A DNA stretch of 64,000 nt from Streptomyces fulvoviolaceus (GCF_000718165.1 NZ_JOEY01000033.1:124001-188000), one strand, 5' to 3'. Shown: positions 33,350 through 43,122, counted from the stretch's first letter. Translations and numbers: made by a program. Notes: a model not told the origin generated them from the sequence alone.

Positions 33350-34444
33350 TTACACGCCCGCGTACGAGTGCTTACCGCTGACGAAGATGTTGACGCCGTA
33401 GTAGTTGAACAGCCAGCAGCCGAAGGCGATCAGGGCCAGGTAGGCGGCCTTGCGGCCCTTCCAGCCGGCCGTGGCGCGGGCGTGCAGGTAGCAGGCGTAG
33501 GCGACCCAGGTGATGAACGCCCAGGTCTCCTTGGGGTCCCAGCCCCAGTAGCGGCCCCACGCGTCGCCCGCCCAGATCGCGCCCGCGATGATCGTGAACG
33601 TCCACAGCGGGAAGACGGCCGCGTTGACGCGGTAGGAGAACTTGTCGAGGGACGCCGAGGCGGGCAGCCGCTCCAGGAAGGACGTGGCGAAACTGCCGGG
33701 CTTGCCGCCGCTCGCCAGCTTGTTCTCGTACGAGTCCTTGAACAGGTAGAGGATCGTGCTGACCGCGCCCACGTAGAAGACCGCGCCGCACAGGATCGCC
33801 GTCGAGACGTGGATGTACAGCCAGTACGAGTGGAGGGCCGGAACCAACTGGTCACTGGCGGTGTACAAGACAGTGACGGCGATGCCGAGATCGAGGAGGA
33901 CCGTCGTGATCAGGAACAGTCCGAGCCAGCGCACGTCCTTCTTCAGCGCGAGCAGCGTGAGGTACACGCCGACGGCGACCGTGGAGAAGGTGATGTTGAA
34001 CTCGTACATGTTGCCCCACGGCGCCCGCTCCACCGAGGCCGCGCGGGCGATGACGCCGCCCAGCTCGATGAGAAAGGCGAGCACGGTGAGGGACACGGCG
34101 ATACGCCCGTAGAGGTCGCCCTGCTCGTCCCCGCCGTGCGCCCCGGGCCCGTCGGGCACGTCACGCGCCCCGGCGGCGGCCCGCACGACGACCTTCGGCC
34201 GCTCCAGTACCGCGGTGCTGCCGGCCTTGTTCACCGTCACGGCCGGCGCCTTCGCCCCGCCCTCGGTGGTGAGCGCGGCGGCGGTGCGGCCGATCTTGCT
34301 GCGGCTGCCGAAGATCCATTCGGTGATGTAGGCGAAGAAGGCCAGGGTGTAGACGGCCATCGCGGAGTAGATCAGCGTGTTGCTGAGATTCGCGAGGCTT
34401 TCGTTGGTCGCGGCAGCCAGATCGGTTGCGGTGGCGAGAGTCAC
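33350..34444 (-). CDS. ccsB: Cytochrome c biogenesis protein CcsB (System II heme handling)
   Basis: 364 residues with about eight helices. The heme-binding WWD-type segment reads GRYWGWDPKETWAFITWVAY, and nearby His residues (LVPALHSYWLYIHV and YACYLHARATAG) are the expected heme ligands. With ResB it delivers heme across the membrane and attaches it to apocytochromes c. It is the last gene of the leftward tlpA-ccdA-resB-ccsB unit; a 186-bp spacer separates it from resB. Confidence 0.95.
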   Translation of the reverse strand: MTLATATDLAAATNESLANLSNTLIYSAMAVYTLAFFAYITEWIFGSRSKIGRTAAALTTEGGAKAPAVTVNKAGSTAVLERPKVVVRAAAGARDVPDGPGAHGGDEQGDLYGRIAVSLTVLAFLIELGGVIARAASVERAPWGNMYEFNITFSTVAVGVYLTLLALKKDVRWLGLFLITTVLLDLGIAVTVLYTASDQLVPALHSYWLYIHVSTAILCGAVFYVGAVSTILYLFKDSYENKLASGGKPGSFATSFLERLPASASLDKFSYRVNAAVFPLWTFTIIAGAIWAGDAWGRYWGWDPKETWAFITWVAYACYLHARATAGWKGRKAAYLALIAFGCWLFNYYGVNIFVSGKHSYAGV

Positions 34445-34630
34445 CTCAACACTCCTTCGGGTGAATATCCCGGCGACTTGCCGTCGGGCGGTGAGGGCTA
34501 CGGGAGGCTTGGTGTCGTGTTACCGGGCTGGTTTCAACCCGGCTGGCGTTGATCGTGGAAGACCTGGGGGGCCGCTGGTCCGCCAGGCGGCGAGAGCCAG
34601 GAATCTCCCTTGTTCCGCGCGGGAGAGGAT
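34445..34630. other. Spacer between resB and ccsB
   Basis: 186 bp with no coding signal. It contains small hairpins, for example CCGGG and CCCGG arms around 34523-34542, and an AT-richer stretch near 34595-34640. ccsB may have its own promoter here. A tRNA-like look at 34600-34640 did not hold up on base pairing. Confidence 0.4.
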
Positions 34631-36361
34631 TCAATTCTCTGCCCCTTCGGCGCATGCGGCGTCGGAGTCGGACGCACTGTCCGGCTCCGCCCCCGTGCCG
34701 TCGGGCGCCCCGGGGGCTCGGTCGTACAGGACCCCGGCGAGGTCGCCGAGTTCCTCGGGCAGCTTCGCGGACTCGCTCCGGCCGAGTCCGGCCATCTCGA
34801 CGACCGTCACACCGTCGGCGCCCCGCACCGCCCTCACCCACACGCGGCGGCGCTGGATGAACAGGGAGCCGGCGAGGCCGAAGATCGCGGCGATGGCACC
34901 GGCGAGGGCCCAGCCGCTGCCGGGCTGCTGGGTGACCTGGAAGTTCGCCCACTGCTCGGTGCTTTCGTAGGTGATGGTGCCGGCGCCGTTCGGGAGCTTC
35001 ATGGTCTCGCCGGGCTTCAGGTTCTCCCTGAGCTGGGCGCCCTTGGAGTCCTTGAACTCCTTCACGTGCGTCTTGTCGAGCTGGTACACGCTCTGCGGGA
35101 TGCCCGAGTCGACGCCGAGGTCGCCGTGGTAGGGCGTCAGGTTCAGCACCGGGTTGTTCAGCGCCGGGAAGGTCGAGGCCGTCTCGCTGCCCTTGGTGTA
35201 GGTCGGCAGGAAGAAGGCCGAGATGCCCAGCTGTTCGCTGACGCCCTTGGCGTTCTTGTAGCCGTCGAGGACCTTGACCACACCGGTGGAGGTGACGTTG
35301 GAGTCGAGCGGAAGGAGGGGGACGGCTTCGCGGTAGACGACGTCGCCCTTGCCGTCGCGCACGGTGATGACGGGCGCGTAGCCGTGGGCGGTGAGGTAGA
35401 CCTTCGAGTCGCCGATCTCCAGCGGCTCGTTGACCTTGACGATCGTCTTCTTGTCCTTGCCGTAGGCGCCGTCGCTGTAGGTGATGGCGGCCTGGTAGGT
35501 GCGCGGAGTGCCCTTGTTCGGTCCGCTCGTCTCGTAGGTGCCGGTGAACTTGTTCAGGAGGAAGCTGAACGGCACCAGGTCGTCGGTGTCGAAGAGGTTG
35601 CCGGACTTGAAGTCGTCGTACTGGGTGAGGGTGTTGGAGAAGCCGTCGCCCTCGACGACCAGCTTGTTGCCCTCGGTCCTGAAGAGCTGGCCCCAGGCGA
35701 AGGCGGTCAGCATCACGATGAGCGCGATGTGGAAGGCGAGGTTGCCGACCTCGCGCAGATAGCCCTTCTCGGCGGCGACGGCGTCACCGGCGAGGTGGGC
35801 GCGGAAGCGGCGCTTCTTGAGGAGGGCGAGCGCGGCCTCGCGGACCTGCTCGGGCTCGGCCTGGGTGCGCCAGGTCGTGTAGGCGGGCAGCCGGGTCAGG
35901 CGCTTCGGCGCGCCCGGCGGGCGGCCGCGCAGCTGGCCGACGAACTGCCAGGTGCGGGGGATGATGCAGCCGACGAGGGAGACGAACAGCAGGATGTAGA
36001 TCGCGGAGAACCACACCGAGCTGTAGACGTGGAAGAGGCCGAGCTTCTCGTAGACGTCCCCGAGCGTGGGGTTGTTCTTGACGAAGTCGGCGACCTTCGT
36101 CGCGTCGGTCCCGGACTGCGGGATCAGCGAGCCGGGGATCGAGCCGACCGCCAACAGCAGGAGCAGCAGCAGGGCGACGCGCATCGAGGTGAGCTGGCGC
36201 CAGAACCAGCGGGCCCAGCCGATGACACCCAGGCCCGGCACGCTGCTCAGCGACTCGACGGGCGCGGTGGACAGTTGGGAGCCGGCGGCGCCGAGGTCCT
36301 GGTCGTCCTGGGCGGTGGCCGGGGGTTCGCCGGTCGGTGCGCCGGTGGTGGTCTTGCTCAT
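34631..36361 (-). CDS. resB: Cytochrome c biogenesis protein ResB (Ccs1)
   Basis: 576 residues. Three N-terminal helices include LTSMRVALLLLLLLAVGSIP and the SSVWFSAIYILLFVSLVGCIIPRT segment. A large outer domain of about 300 residues follows, with a final helix (ALAGAIAAIFGLAGSLFI) and a cytoplasmic tail. ResB and CcsB form the System II cytochrome c synthase that inserts heme into CxxCH apoproteins outside the membrane. It follows ccdA with a 3-bp gap, so they are co-transcribed. Confidence 0.95.
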   Translation of the reverse strand: MSKTTTGAPTGEPPATAQDDQDLGAAGSQLSTAPVESLSSVPGLGVIGWARWFWRQLTSMRVALLLLLLLAVGSIPGSLIPQSGTDATKVADFVKNNPTLGDVYEKLGLFHVYSSVWFSAIYILLFVSLVGCIIPRTWQFVGQLRGRPPGAPKRLTRLPAYTTWRTQAEPEQVREAALALLKKRRFRAHLAGDAVAAEKGYLREVGNLAFHIALIVMLTAFAWGQLFRTEGNKLVVEGDGFSNTLTQYDDFKSGNLFDTDDLVPFSFLLNKFTGTYETSGPNKGTPRTYQAAITYSDGAYGKDKKTIVKVNEPLEIGDSKVYLTAHGYAPVITVRDGKGDVVYREAVPLLPLDSNVTSTGVVKVLDGYKNAKGVSEQLGISAFFLPTYTKGSETASTFPALNNPVLNLTPYHGDLGVDSGIPQSVYQLDKTHVKEFKDSKGAQLRENLKPGETMKLPNGAGTITYESTEQWANFQVTQQPGSGWALAGAIAAIFGLAGSLFIQRRRVWVRAVRGADGVTVVEMAGLGRSESAKLPEELGDLAGVLYDRAPGAPDGTGAEPDSASDSDAACAEGAEN

Positions 36362-36364
36362 GGA

Positions 36365-37135
36365 TCAGATCCCCACAGTGAAGCCGTTGGACCAGGACTG
36401 CATGTCCTGCACGAGGGCGTCCCACGCGCCGGTCAGCAGCAGCAGACCGGTCACGATCATCATGGTGCCGCCGACACGCATGACCCAGACATAGTGCCGT
36501 TTGACCCAGCCGAAGGCTCCGAGGGCCTTGCGGAAGGCGACCGCGGCGAGCACGAAGGGCACGCCGAGGCCGAGACAGTAGGCGACCGTCAGTATGGCCC
36601 CGCGGCCGGCGCTGCCCTGCTGGGAGGAGAGCGCGATCACGGAGGCGAGGGTCGGGCCGATGCACGGGGTCCAGCCGATGCCGAACAGCGCGCCGAGCAC
36701 CGGGGCGCCGACCAGCCCGGTGGCGGGCTTCTTGTGGAAGCGGAACTCCCGCTGAGTCATCCAGGGCATCAGGCCCATGAAGAAGACACCCATGAGGATC
36801 ATGAGCACTCCCAGCACCTTGGACAGCACGCCCTGGTTCTCCAGGAGCGTCGTGCCGAAGTAGCCGAACAGGGCCCCGCTGGAGACGAACACGGCGGTGA
36901 AGCCGAGGACGAAGAGGGAGGCGCCGGCGACCATCCGTCCGCGGCGGGCCTCGGCGAGGTCGGTGCCGGCGACGCCGGTGACGTAGGAGAGATAGCCGGG
37001 GACGAGCGGCAGGACGCACGGGGAGAAGAAGGAGACGAGGCCGCCGAGCAGGGCGATGGGCAGGGCGACCAGCAGGGCGCCGTTGAGCACCGTGCCGTTG
37101 TAGCCGTCGGCGGCGAGCGTGGTGAGAGCGCTCAC
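36365..37135 (-). CDS. ccdA: Thiol-disulfide membrane transporter CcdA
   Basis: 256 residues from GTG 37135, six helices. The two active Cys lie in SFFSPCVLPLVPGYLSY and FGIGWTPCIGPTLASV, the internal repeat typical of CcdA/DsbD. It passes electrons from cytoplasmic thioredoxin to the outside, keeping apocytochrome Cys reduced, probably through the TlpA protein encoded 1 bp upstream. Confidence 0.95.
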   Translation of the reverse strand: MSALTTLAADGYNGTVLNGALLVALPIALLGGLVSFFSPCVLPLVPGYLSYVTGVAGTDLAEARRGRMVAGASLFVLGFTAVFVSSGALFGYFGTTLLENQGVLSKVLGVLMILMGVFFMGLMPWMTQREFRFHKKPATGLVGAPVLGALFGIGWTPCIGPTLASVIALSSQQGSAGRGAILTVAYCLGLGVPFVLAAVAFRKALGAFGWVKRHYVWVMRVGGTMMIVTGLLLLTGAWDALVQDMQSWSNGFTVGI

Positions 37136-37136
37136 G

Positions 37137-37745
37137 TCACTTCTCCGCGAGGACCGGATTGATCATCTTGCGGAGCTTCTCCTCGCTGAGCGCGGCCAGC
37201 GAGCGGGCGGCGATCTTGCCGTCGCGGTCGATGACGAGCGTGGAGGGGATGGCCTGCGGGTTGAGGGTGCCCTTCTGGAAGCGGAGCATCAGCTTGCCCG
37301 TCGGGTCGTACAGGCTCGGGTAGGTGACGCCGAACTCCTTCTCGAAGGCGAGGGCCTTCTGGGTGTTGGCGTCCCGGGTGTTGATGCCGACGAACTGCAC
37401 GCCGTCGGCCCCGAGGTCCTTGTAGACCTTCTCGAAGTTGGGCGCCTCGGCACGGCACGGGGCACACCAGGAGCCCCACACGTTCAGGACGACGACCTTG
37501 CCCTTGTAGCCGGCGACGTCGAGCTGCTTGCCGTCGACGGTCTTGCCGGACAGGTCGGGGGCCGCGGCCCGGTCCGCCTTCTTGACGGTGGAGATGCCGT
37601 CCGCGCCCATGACGAAGTTGGTGTCACCGCCTCCGCCGGAGGTGCCGCCCGAACTGCACGCGGACAGGATCAGCGCGGCGACCGCGGCACCGGTGGTGAG
37701 CAGGGTGGCGCGGGTACGGGAGCGGCTACGGCTGGCGGCACTCAT
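37137..37745 (-). CDS. TlpA/ResA-like thioredoxin lipoprotein
   Basis: 202 residues. A signal peptide ends in the lipobox LSAC, anchoring the protein outside the membrane. The thioredoxin active site is VWGSWCAPCRAEAPNFEKVY; the cis-Pro lies in QAIPSTLVIDRDGKI. It probably receives electrons from CcdA and reduces apocytochrome c disulfides before heme attachment. First gene of the cytochrome maturation unit. Confidence 0.93.
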   Translation of the reverse strand: MSAASRSRSRTRATLLTTGAAVAALILSACSSGGTSGGGGDTNFVMGADGISTVKKADRAAAPDLSGKTVDGKQLDVAGYKGKVVVLNVWGSWCAPCRAEAPNFEKVYKDLGADGVQFVGINTRDANTQKALAFEKEFGVTYPSLYDPTGKLMLRFQKGTLNPQAIPSTLVIDRDGKIAARSLAALSEEKLRKMINPVLAEK

Positions 37746-37811
37746 GTGAAAAGTTTCGCATGCCCGTTCTGGGGATCTTGCGCACCCCCCTTGCGGGCGG
37801 AAACCCGCATT

Positions 37812-39077
37812 TCAGGCGGCGCTCGAGGAGGTCGTGGCCGTGCTCTTCAGGAAGGACTTCCAGCCGCCGACCGGCTGCTGCCCGACGTCGAGCGTGCGGA
37901 GCTGGGCGAGCACCTCCGGCTTCTGCACGTCCAGCCAGTCGACGAACTGCCGGAAGGAGACCAGCCGTACGTCCTCACCCTTCTCCTTCTCCCGCGCGAC
38001 GTACGCGAGGGCCTTCTCCACGGCGTCCATGTAGATGCCGCCGTTCCACTGCTCGAAGTGGTTGCCGATGAAGAAAGGGGCCCGGTTCGTCTCGTATGCG
38101 CGCCTGAAGCCCGCTATGTAGGACTCGGCGGCCTGGGTGCGCCAGGCCGGGTAGTTGTAGGAGGGCGCGTTCGTCGAGTTGATCGACTGGTTGGCGAGCA
38201 TGTTGTAGTCCATCGACAGGACCTCGAAGCTGTGGCCGGGGAACGGCACCGCCTGCAGGGGCAGGTCCCAGAGGCCCTGCCGCTTCTCGGGCCAGATCTG
38301 CTTGCCGCCGGGCGAGGAGGCGTCGTAGCGCCAGCCGAGCTCGCGGGCGGTGGGCAGCAGGTTGTCCTGGCCGAGCAGACAGGGCGTGCGGCCGCCGACG
38401 AGTTCCTTGTCGTAGTCGAAGGGCAGGGCGGGCAGGTCGGTCCAGCCGGTGTTGGTCCGCCACTCCTTGACGAAGGACTTGGCCTGCTCGATCTCGCTGC
38501 GCCACTGCTGGGGTGTCCAGTTGCCGACGGTGCCGGTGCCCGCGCAGAAGTGGCCGTTGAAGTGGGTGCCGATCTCGTGACCGTCGAGCCAGGCGCGGCG
38601 GACGTTCTTGAGGGTCGCCCTGATGTGCTCGTCGGTGAGGTAGCCGATGTCGGAGGCGCCACGGAGGTTGTTCGGAGGGTCGTAGAGGCGCTTCTTCGAC
38701 TCGGGCAGGAGATACAGCCCGGAGAGGAAGAAGGTCATGTGCGCGTCGTACTGCTTCGCGAGGTCCAGGAAGCGTGTGAAGAGTCCGTTGCCGATCTCGG
38801 CGGCCCCGTCCCAGGAGAAGACGACGAACTGCGGCGGCGCCTGGCCCGGCTCCAACGGCACCGGCTTCGTGGGCTGATGGGGCTGCTTGCCGGTGAAGGA
38901 GGTGGAGCCGTCGCCGAGGGGGCGGACGGGAGCGGGGCTGTTCTTGGAACCCGCGGCATGCGACGACGCATCTGACGGCATGAGGGTGCCGCACCCCGCG
39001 AGTCCTGCGGCGGCCGCGGCACCCGCACCGAGTCCGAGTGCTCCCCTTCGACTGACAGTGCGCATATGCATCCCCAT
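37812..39077 (-). CDS. Tat-exported lipoprotein with polysaccharide-deacetylase-like fold
   Basis: 421 residues; ATG 39065 preceded by TGGGGA is an alternative start. A twin-Arg signal TVSRRGALGLGAG and lipobox LAGC show Tat export and lipid anchoring. The mature part resembles carbohydrate esterase/NodB-type TIM barrels: VFSWDGAAEI (the Asp of motif 1), AHMTFFLSGLYL and HEIGTHFNGHFC (His-x3-His of motif 2). The deacetylase activity is therefore plausible on cell-wall glycans but not certain. It lies upstream of the cytochrome unit in the same direction. Confidence 0.82.
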   Translation of the reverse strand: MGMHMRTVSRRGALGLGAGAAAAAGLAGCGTLMPSDASSHAAGSKNSPAPVRPLGDGSTSFTGKQPHQPTKPVPLEPGQAPPQFVVFSWDGAAEIGNGLFTRFLDLAKQYDAHMTFFLSGLYLLPESKKRLYDPPNNLRGASDIGYLTDEHIRATLKNVRRAWLDGHEIGTHFNGHFCAGTGTVGNWTPQQWRSEIEQAKSFVKEWRTNTGWTDLPALPFDYDKELVGGRTPCLLGQDNLLPTARELGWRYDASSPGGKQIWPEKRQGLWDLPLQAVPFPGHSFEVLSMDYNMLANQSINSTNAPSYNYPAWRTQAAESYIAGFRRAYETNRAPFFIGNHFEQWNGGIYMDAVEKALAYVAREKEKGEDVRLVSFRQFVDWLDVQKPEVLAQLRTLDVGQQPVGGWKSFLKSTATTSSSAA

Positions 39078-39185
39078 TCGTCACGTTCTCTGGTGGTCGC
39101 CCAGTCAGAGGTGGTGACGAACGGGGAGGTTCCTCTGATACTTCCGGATTCCGTAACAGAGGAGCTTGAAAGGGGCAGTAAGGGC

Positions 39186-39884
39186 TTACGCCCCGAAGGC
39201 CTTGTCCTTCCCCTTCACCGGCTTGGCGCCGGCGCGGAGATGGGCGGGCACGAGGTCGATGGCCGGCTCGGCGTAGCCGACGGACACGATCTTGTCGCCC
39301 TGGTACGTGAAGGTCGTGAGCGAGGCGAGCGTGCACTGCCGCTTGCGCGGGTCGTGCCACAGCCGCCGCTTCTCGACGTACGACCGCACGATCCAGATCG
39401 GCAGCTGATGGCTGACCAGGACGGCCTCGTGCCCGCGTGCCCGGTCCTTGGCGGTGTCCAGCGCGCCCATCATGCGGACGACCTGGTCGACGTACGGCTC
39501 GCCCCACGACGGCTTGAACGGGTTGACGAGGTGCTTCCAGTTCTCGGGCCGCCGCAGCGCGCCGTCCCCGACCCCGAAGGTCTTGCCCTGGAAGACGTTG
39601 TCGGCCTCGATGAGCCGCTCGTCGGTCGCGAGGTCGAGGCCGTGGGCCTTGGCGATCGGGGTGGCCGTCTCCTGCGCCCGTTCCAGCGGGGAGGCGACGA
39701 CGTGCGTGACGTCGCGGGAGGCGAGGTGCTCGGCGACCCGGTCGGCCATCTGCCGGCCGAGCTCGGAGAGGTGGTAGCCCGCGAGACGGCCGTAGAGGAC
39801 CCCGTCCGGGTTGGCCACTTCGCCGTGCCGCATGACGTGGACGACGGTGATGTCGCCGTTGCTGTTGCTGAAGTTCTCGCTCAC
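39186..39884 (-). CDS. Histidine phosphatase superfamily protein (phosphoglycerate-mutase-like)
   Basis: 232 residues. The phosphohistidine motif [12 protein letters not shown] near residue 17, the [15 protein letters not shown] block and the second His in [13 protein letters not shown] define the family. The start GTG 39884 overlaps the hemL stop as GTGA, so it is translated with hemL. This hemL-phosphatase order recurs in Streptomyces as I recall, but the substrate is not known to me. Confidence 0.92.
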   Translation of the reverse strand: MSENFSNSNGDITVVHVMRHGEVANPDGVLYGRLAGYHLSELGRQMADRVAEHLASRDVTHVVASPLERAQETATPIAKAHGLDLATDERLIEADNVFQGKTFGVGDGALRRPENWKHLVNPFKPSWGEPYVDQVVRMMGALDTAKDRARGHEAVLVSHQLPIWIVRSYVEKRRLWHDPRKRQCTLASLTTFTYQGDKIVSVGYAEPAIDLVPAHLRAGAKPVKGKDKAFGA

Positions 39885-41197
39885 GCGCTGGCCTCCGCCG
39901 CCGCTCGGGCCGCCGCCGGAAGGGCGTCGGCGATCCGCTGAACCGCCTGCTCGTCATGGGCCGTTGACACGAACCAGGACTCGAAGGAGGACGGCGGCAG
40001 ATAGACGCCGTTCTCCAGCATCGAGTGGAAGAAGGCGGTGAAGCGGAAGGACTCCTGCGCCTTGGCGTCCTCGTAGCTGCGGACCGCGCGGTCCGTGAAG
40101 AAGACGGAGAACATGCTGGCGGCGCTCTGCACCGTGTGCGCGACGCCTTCCTTGCTCAGCGCCTCGGAGACCAGCGACTGGATCTGCGTGGATACGGCGT
40201 CGATCTTGACGTAGGCCGCGTCGTCGAGCAGCCGCAGCTGGGCGAGACCGGCGGCGGTGGCGACGGGGTTACCGGAGAGAGTGCCCGCCTGGTAGACGGG
40301 GCCGGCGGGGGCGAGGTGGGCCATGACGTCCTTACGACCGCCGAAGGCAGCCGCCGGGAACCCGCCGCCCATGACCTTGCCGAAGGTCATGAGGTCGGGG
40401 CGGACCCCGTCGATCCCGTACCAGCCGGCGCGACTCGTCCGGAACCCGGTCATGACCTCGTCGGAGATGTAGAGGGCGCCGTTCTGCGCGCAGGCGTCCT
40501 TGAGCCCCTGGTTGAAGCCGGGCAGCGGCGGTACGACGCCCATGTTGCCGGGCGAGGCCTCGGTGATCAGGCAGGCGATCTCGCCGGGGTGCCGGTGGAA
40601 GGCCTCGTGGACGGCCTCGAGGTCGTTGTACGGCAGGACGATGGTGTCGCCGGCCTGGGCGCCGGTGACGCCGGGGGTGTCGGGCAGCGCGAAGGTCGCC
40701 ACACCGCTGCCGGCCGCGGCGAGCAGCGAGTCGACGTGACCGTGGTAACACCCGGCGAACTTGATGACCTTGGTGCGCCGGGTGAACCCGCGGGCGAGCC
40801 GGATGGCCGACATGGTGGCCTCGGTCCCGCTGGAGACGAGCCGCACCTGCTCCAGCGGCTCGATCCGGGCGACCATCTCCTCGGCGAGCGCGACCTCGCC
40901 CTCACCGGGAGTGCCGAAGGAGGTGCCGCGCGAGACGGCGTCCTGGACGGCGGCGATCACGTCGGGGTGCGAGTGCCCGAGGATCATGGGACCCCAGGAA
41001 CAGACCAGGTCGACGTACTCGCGGCCGTCGGCGTCCGTGAGGTACGGGCCGGTGCCGGACACCATGAACCGGGGCGTCCCGCCCACCGCGCGGAAGGCAC
41101 GGACCGGGGAGTTCACGCCGCCGGGCGTGACGGCGGACGCGCGGTCGAACAGGGCCTGCGAGACAGGCGCATCGTATGAATAGGGCAATTCGCTCAT
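39881..41197 (-). CDS. hemL: Glutamate-1-semialdehyde 2,1-aminomutase
   Basis: 438 residues starting at ATG 41197, with GGAGAAG and CAGGA upstream. This PLP enzyme converts glutamate-1-semialdehyde to 5-aminolevulinate in the C5 heme pathway. Landmarks are [18 protein letters not shown]-type [41 protein letters not shown] (cofactor Asp) and [18 protein letters not shown] (the PLP Lys). Its location upstream of the cytochrome maturation genes links heme supply with heme use. Confidence 0.97.
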   Translation of the reverse strand: MSELPYSYDAPVSQALFDRASAVTPGGVNSPVRAFRAVGGTPRFMVSGTGPYLTDADGREYVDLVCSWGPMILGHSHPDVIAAVQDAVSRGTSFGTPGEGEVALAEEMVARIEPLEQVRLVSSGTEATMSAIRLARGFTRRTKVIKFAGCYHGHVDSLLAAAGSGVATFALPDTPGVTGAQAGDTIVLPYNDLEAVHEAFHRHPGEIACLITEASPGNMGVVPPLPGFNQGLKDACAQNGALYISDEVMTGFRTSRAGWYGIDGVRPDLMTFGKVMGGGFPAAAFGGRKDVMAHLAPAGPVYQAGTLSGNPVATAAGLAQLRLLDDAAYVKIDAVSTQIQSLVSEALSKEGVAHTVQSAASMFSVFFTDRAVRSYEDAKAQESFRFTAFFHSMLENGVYLPPSSFESWFVSTAHDEQAVQRIADALPAAARAAAEASA

Positions 41198-41568
41198 GTC
41201 CTGCGACTTCTCCGACCTTCTCCGACTTCCCGGACTCCGGTTGCCTGTGACTACCTCAGGGTAGGCCAGCGGCTGTGGGCGGCGACGGGGTGCGGCCGGA
41301 GCGGCGATGATGGCCGTCTCATGGACTTCTGATGGCATCCGCTGAACCGTCGGACAGCCGCACCCGTACTCGATCTGCGAAACTGGATGCAGATACACAC
41401 AGCTCACAGGGACCATGGCATCGAGCCGTATGTTCAGGGCCTGCGAAGATCCTGCGGACAGGTGTTTCAACGCACGTTTCGGCGGGCGGCCGTGGGGGAG
41501 GTCACTGACACGATGATCGGGTTGCGCGGCGGGGGCCAAGCGTCCTAGAAAAGCAGTCGGGTGGAGAT
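41198..41568. promoter_or_regulatory. Promoter region of hemL and spacer before the next gene
   Basis: 371 bp without a confident gene. A short inverted repeat CTACC-TCAG-GGTAG sits at 41251-41264; read leftward it contains TACCCT, a possible -10 for hemL about 50 bp before its ATG. A 33-codon reading frame at 41415 has no ribosome site and poor codon bias. Nothing else stands out. Confidence 0.4.
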
Positions 41569-42177
41569 ATGCATCGCGGTGGCGGGCTGGGCGAGGGGAC
41601 TGATGACCTGGGTCCTCGACGTGCCAGGCGGGGAAGGCACCGGCGCGACGCGGAGGAAGCCGCCGAAGCACGTAACGAGTCGGAGCAGCTGGACCGCAGG
41701 GTCGAGCGGCTGAGGGCCGGGAGCAGGAATGGTGGTCGGGTGGGGGTGACGTACAAGTACTTCGGCGCGCCCGACGGCGCGACCGCTGCCCGCGTCCCGA
41801 TCTCGATGCGCCCCGAGGAACTCGGCGGCGACGAGCTCGGCATGAACGGCATGTTCACCAAGATCAAGCCGGAGACCATGGCCGCCATGGTCCTCACCGG
41901 CATCGAGGGCGTCCCCCTCCACAAGGTCCCCCCGCTGGAACTGGTCGTCCTGCACCCCGACTACGCCGTCGTGAAGCTCCCGATGACCGTCGTGGACCCA
42001 CTGCGGGGCATAGGCGAGGAGGCCGTGGGCGCGGCCGCGTTCATCTGGTCGACGGTGCCGGACCGGGGTGGACCCCGGGATGCGTTCAATGTGTACCAAC
42101 TGCTGCACGAATGGCAGGACTTCAGCCATCGACTGCATGAGGCGGGGCATCAGCCGTACTGCTTGGTGTGGCCCTGA
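41569..42177 (+). CDS. Conserved-type hypothetical cytoplasmic protein
   Basis: Up to 202 residues from ATG 41569; a GTG near 41749 would remove the Arg-rich first 60 residues, which have weak coding character. The C-terminal 140 residues look like a real soluble domain ([60 protein letters not shown]), with no membrane segment. I do not recognise the family. It ends 21 bp before a strong terminator. Confidence 0.65.
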   Translation: MHRGGGLGEGTDDLGPRRARRGRHRRDAEEAAEARNESEQLDRRVERLRAGSRNGGRVGVTYKYFGAPDGATAARVPISMRPEELGGDELGMNGMFTKIKPETMAAMVLTGIEGVPLHKVPPLELVVLHPDYAVVKLPMTVVDPLRGIGEEAVGAAAFIWSTVPDRGGPRDAFNVYQLLHEWQDFSHRLHEAGHQPYCLVWP

Positions 42178-42198
42178 CCTGGTGCTTCGTGGTCTTTC

Positions 42199-42226
42199 GG
42201 GCGGGGTTTTCGAACCCCGCCCTTTT
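42199..42226 (+). terminator. Rho-independent terminator
   Basis: A perfect 10-bp stem GGGCGGGGTT / AACCCCGCCC with a TTCG loop (42209-42212) is followed by TTTT (42223-42226). It closes the hypothetical gene ending at 42177. Confidence 0.92.
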
Positions 42227-42270
42227 CAGTGCCGCGCGGCTGGTCATCGACTCGTAGAAGGTCCCTGGGC

Positions 42271-42287
42271 TTGCCGGAATCCGGCAA
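42271..42287. promoter_or_regulatory. 17-bp palindrome TTGCCGGAATCCGGCAA, copy 1
   Basis: Perfect 7-bp arms with a 3-bp centre lie about 140 bp upstream of the chimeric antiporter gene at 42425. Near-identical copies occur before the PucR/CdaR regulator (43211) and the flotillin unit (46552). The shared arrangement suggests one regulator, most likely the neighbouring PucR/CdaR protein. Confidence 0.7.
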
Positions 42288-42424
42288 TGTCCGCCACTTC
42301 AGGATGCGCGCCAAGAACCTGTCAACGCCGCGTAAAGAACGTGTAGGGTGCCCAGCGGTGTGCCGGGAAGCCTGGTCGGCGGTGTGAGGACAACTCTCTT
42401 CGCCGTTCGGGGAGTTCAGGTCAT

Positions 42425-42919
42425 GTGCTGGTCGTGGTCTTCGGGGTGGCGCTGCTGATCGCGGTGCTGCTGTCCGGGCTCGCCGCCCGGACCGTTCTGT
42501 CCACCTCCTTCCTCTTCCTGGCCGACGGGGCGCTCGTCAGTGACGGGTTCCTCGGGCTGATCCACATCACGCCTTCCCAGATGGTCAAGGTGCTGGTGCC
42601 CGCCTACGTGGTCGAGGACCCGACCCTCGCGGCGGTCGTCGACGAGAAGCACGCCGACCGGCTGTGCGAGGCGCCGGCGGGCCGCAGCGTCGGGGACTGC
42701 CTGTCCAGCAGGGCCGAGCCCCCGCCGATCGCCGACCCCGACGACACCGCGCTGGAGGTGGCCGCGCTGATGGCCCGGGTCCGCAGCCCGTTGGTGGCGG
42801 TGGCGCAGAAGGACAAGGCCGGGCCGGGCGGGCGGGAGAAAGGGCGCACGCACCTGCTCGGCGTGATCACGGCCTCGCACCTGCTGCACGAACTCCTCGG
42901 CGCCGCCGACGCCGGGTGA
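42425..42919 (+). pseudogene. Chimera: start of Na+/H+ antiporter fused to end of CBS-domain gene
   Basis: 164 codons from GTG 42425. Residues 1 to about 47 (LLSGLAARTVLSTSFLFLAD, GALVSDGFLGLIHITP) are the first helices of a CPA1-type cation:proton antiporter. From about residue 51 the sequence becomes the second half of a CBS-domain protein (VKVLVPAYVVEDPTLAAVVD, EVAALMARVRSPLVAVAQK, LLGVITASHLLHELLG). The reading frame is preserved across the junction near 42575. This is what a deletion between two neighbouring genes would leave. The product has neither a transport pore nor a CBS pair, so it is probably non-functional. Confidence 0.7.
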
Positions 42920-43122
42920 GGGTGATTCCGTCGCACCTGCGGGCCTCGCCCGCTCGGGACGACTCGGGCCGTCGCCACCCGCTGTGACAGGCGCGGCCCT
43001 TGTGGTGACCACGGGCGGGCCGGCCCACCATCGTGACGATGAGGCCGGCCCGCAGGCCACCACCCGGCGATGAGCAGGATCGTGGCGGGCAGGCCCGTGG
43101 CGGCTTGCAGAAGTGTCCGCAC
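42867..43122 (-). pseudogene. Possible broken small membrane-protein gene with intact ribosome site
   Basis: Read leftward, AAGGAGG is followed eight bases later by GTG 43122 (and six by ATG 43124). The GTG frame starts MRTLLQAATGLPATILLIAG, high in GC at codon position 3 for about 22 codons, then loses coding character near 43060. From there the ATG frame becomes well biased (LRAGLIVTMVGRPARGHH) to a stop at 42867. A frameshift within a former gene explains both. The strong ribosome site argues it was once expressed. No family is assigned. Confidence 0.3.

Noticed and set aside
34595..34645. tRNA-like 3' half (GATTCAATTC loop) between ccsB and resB
   Set aside because: The T-stem does not pair properly and no acceptor or anticodon arm is found upstream.
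41415..41516. 33-codon frame starting [20 protein letters not shown]
   Set aside because: No ribosome-binding site and codon third positions not strongly GC-biased; too weak to list as a gene.
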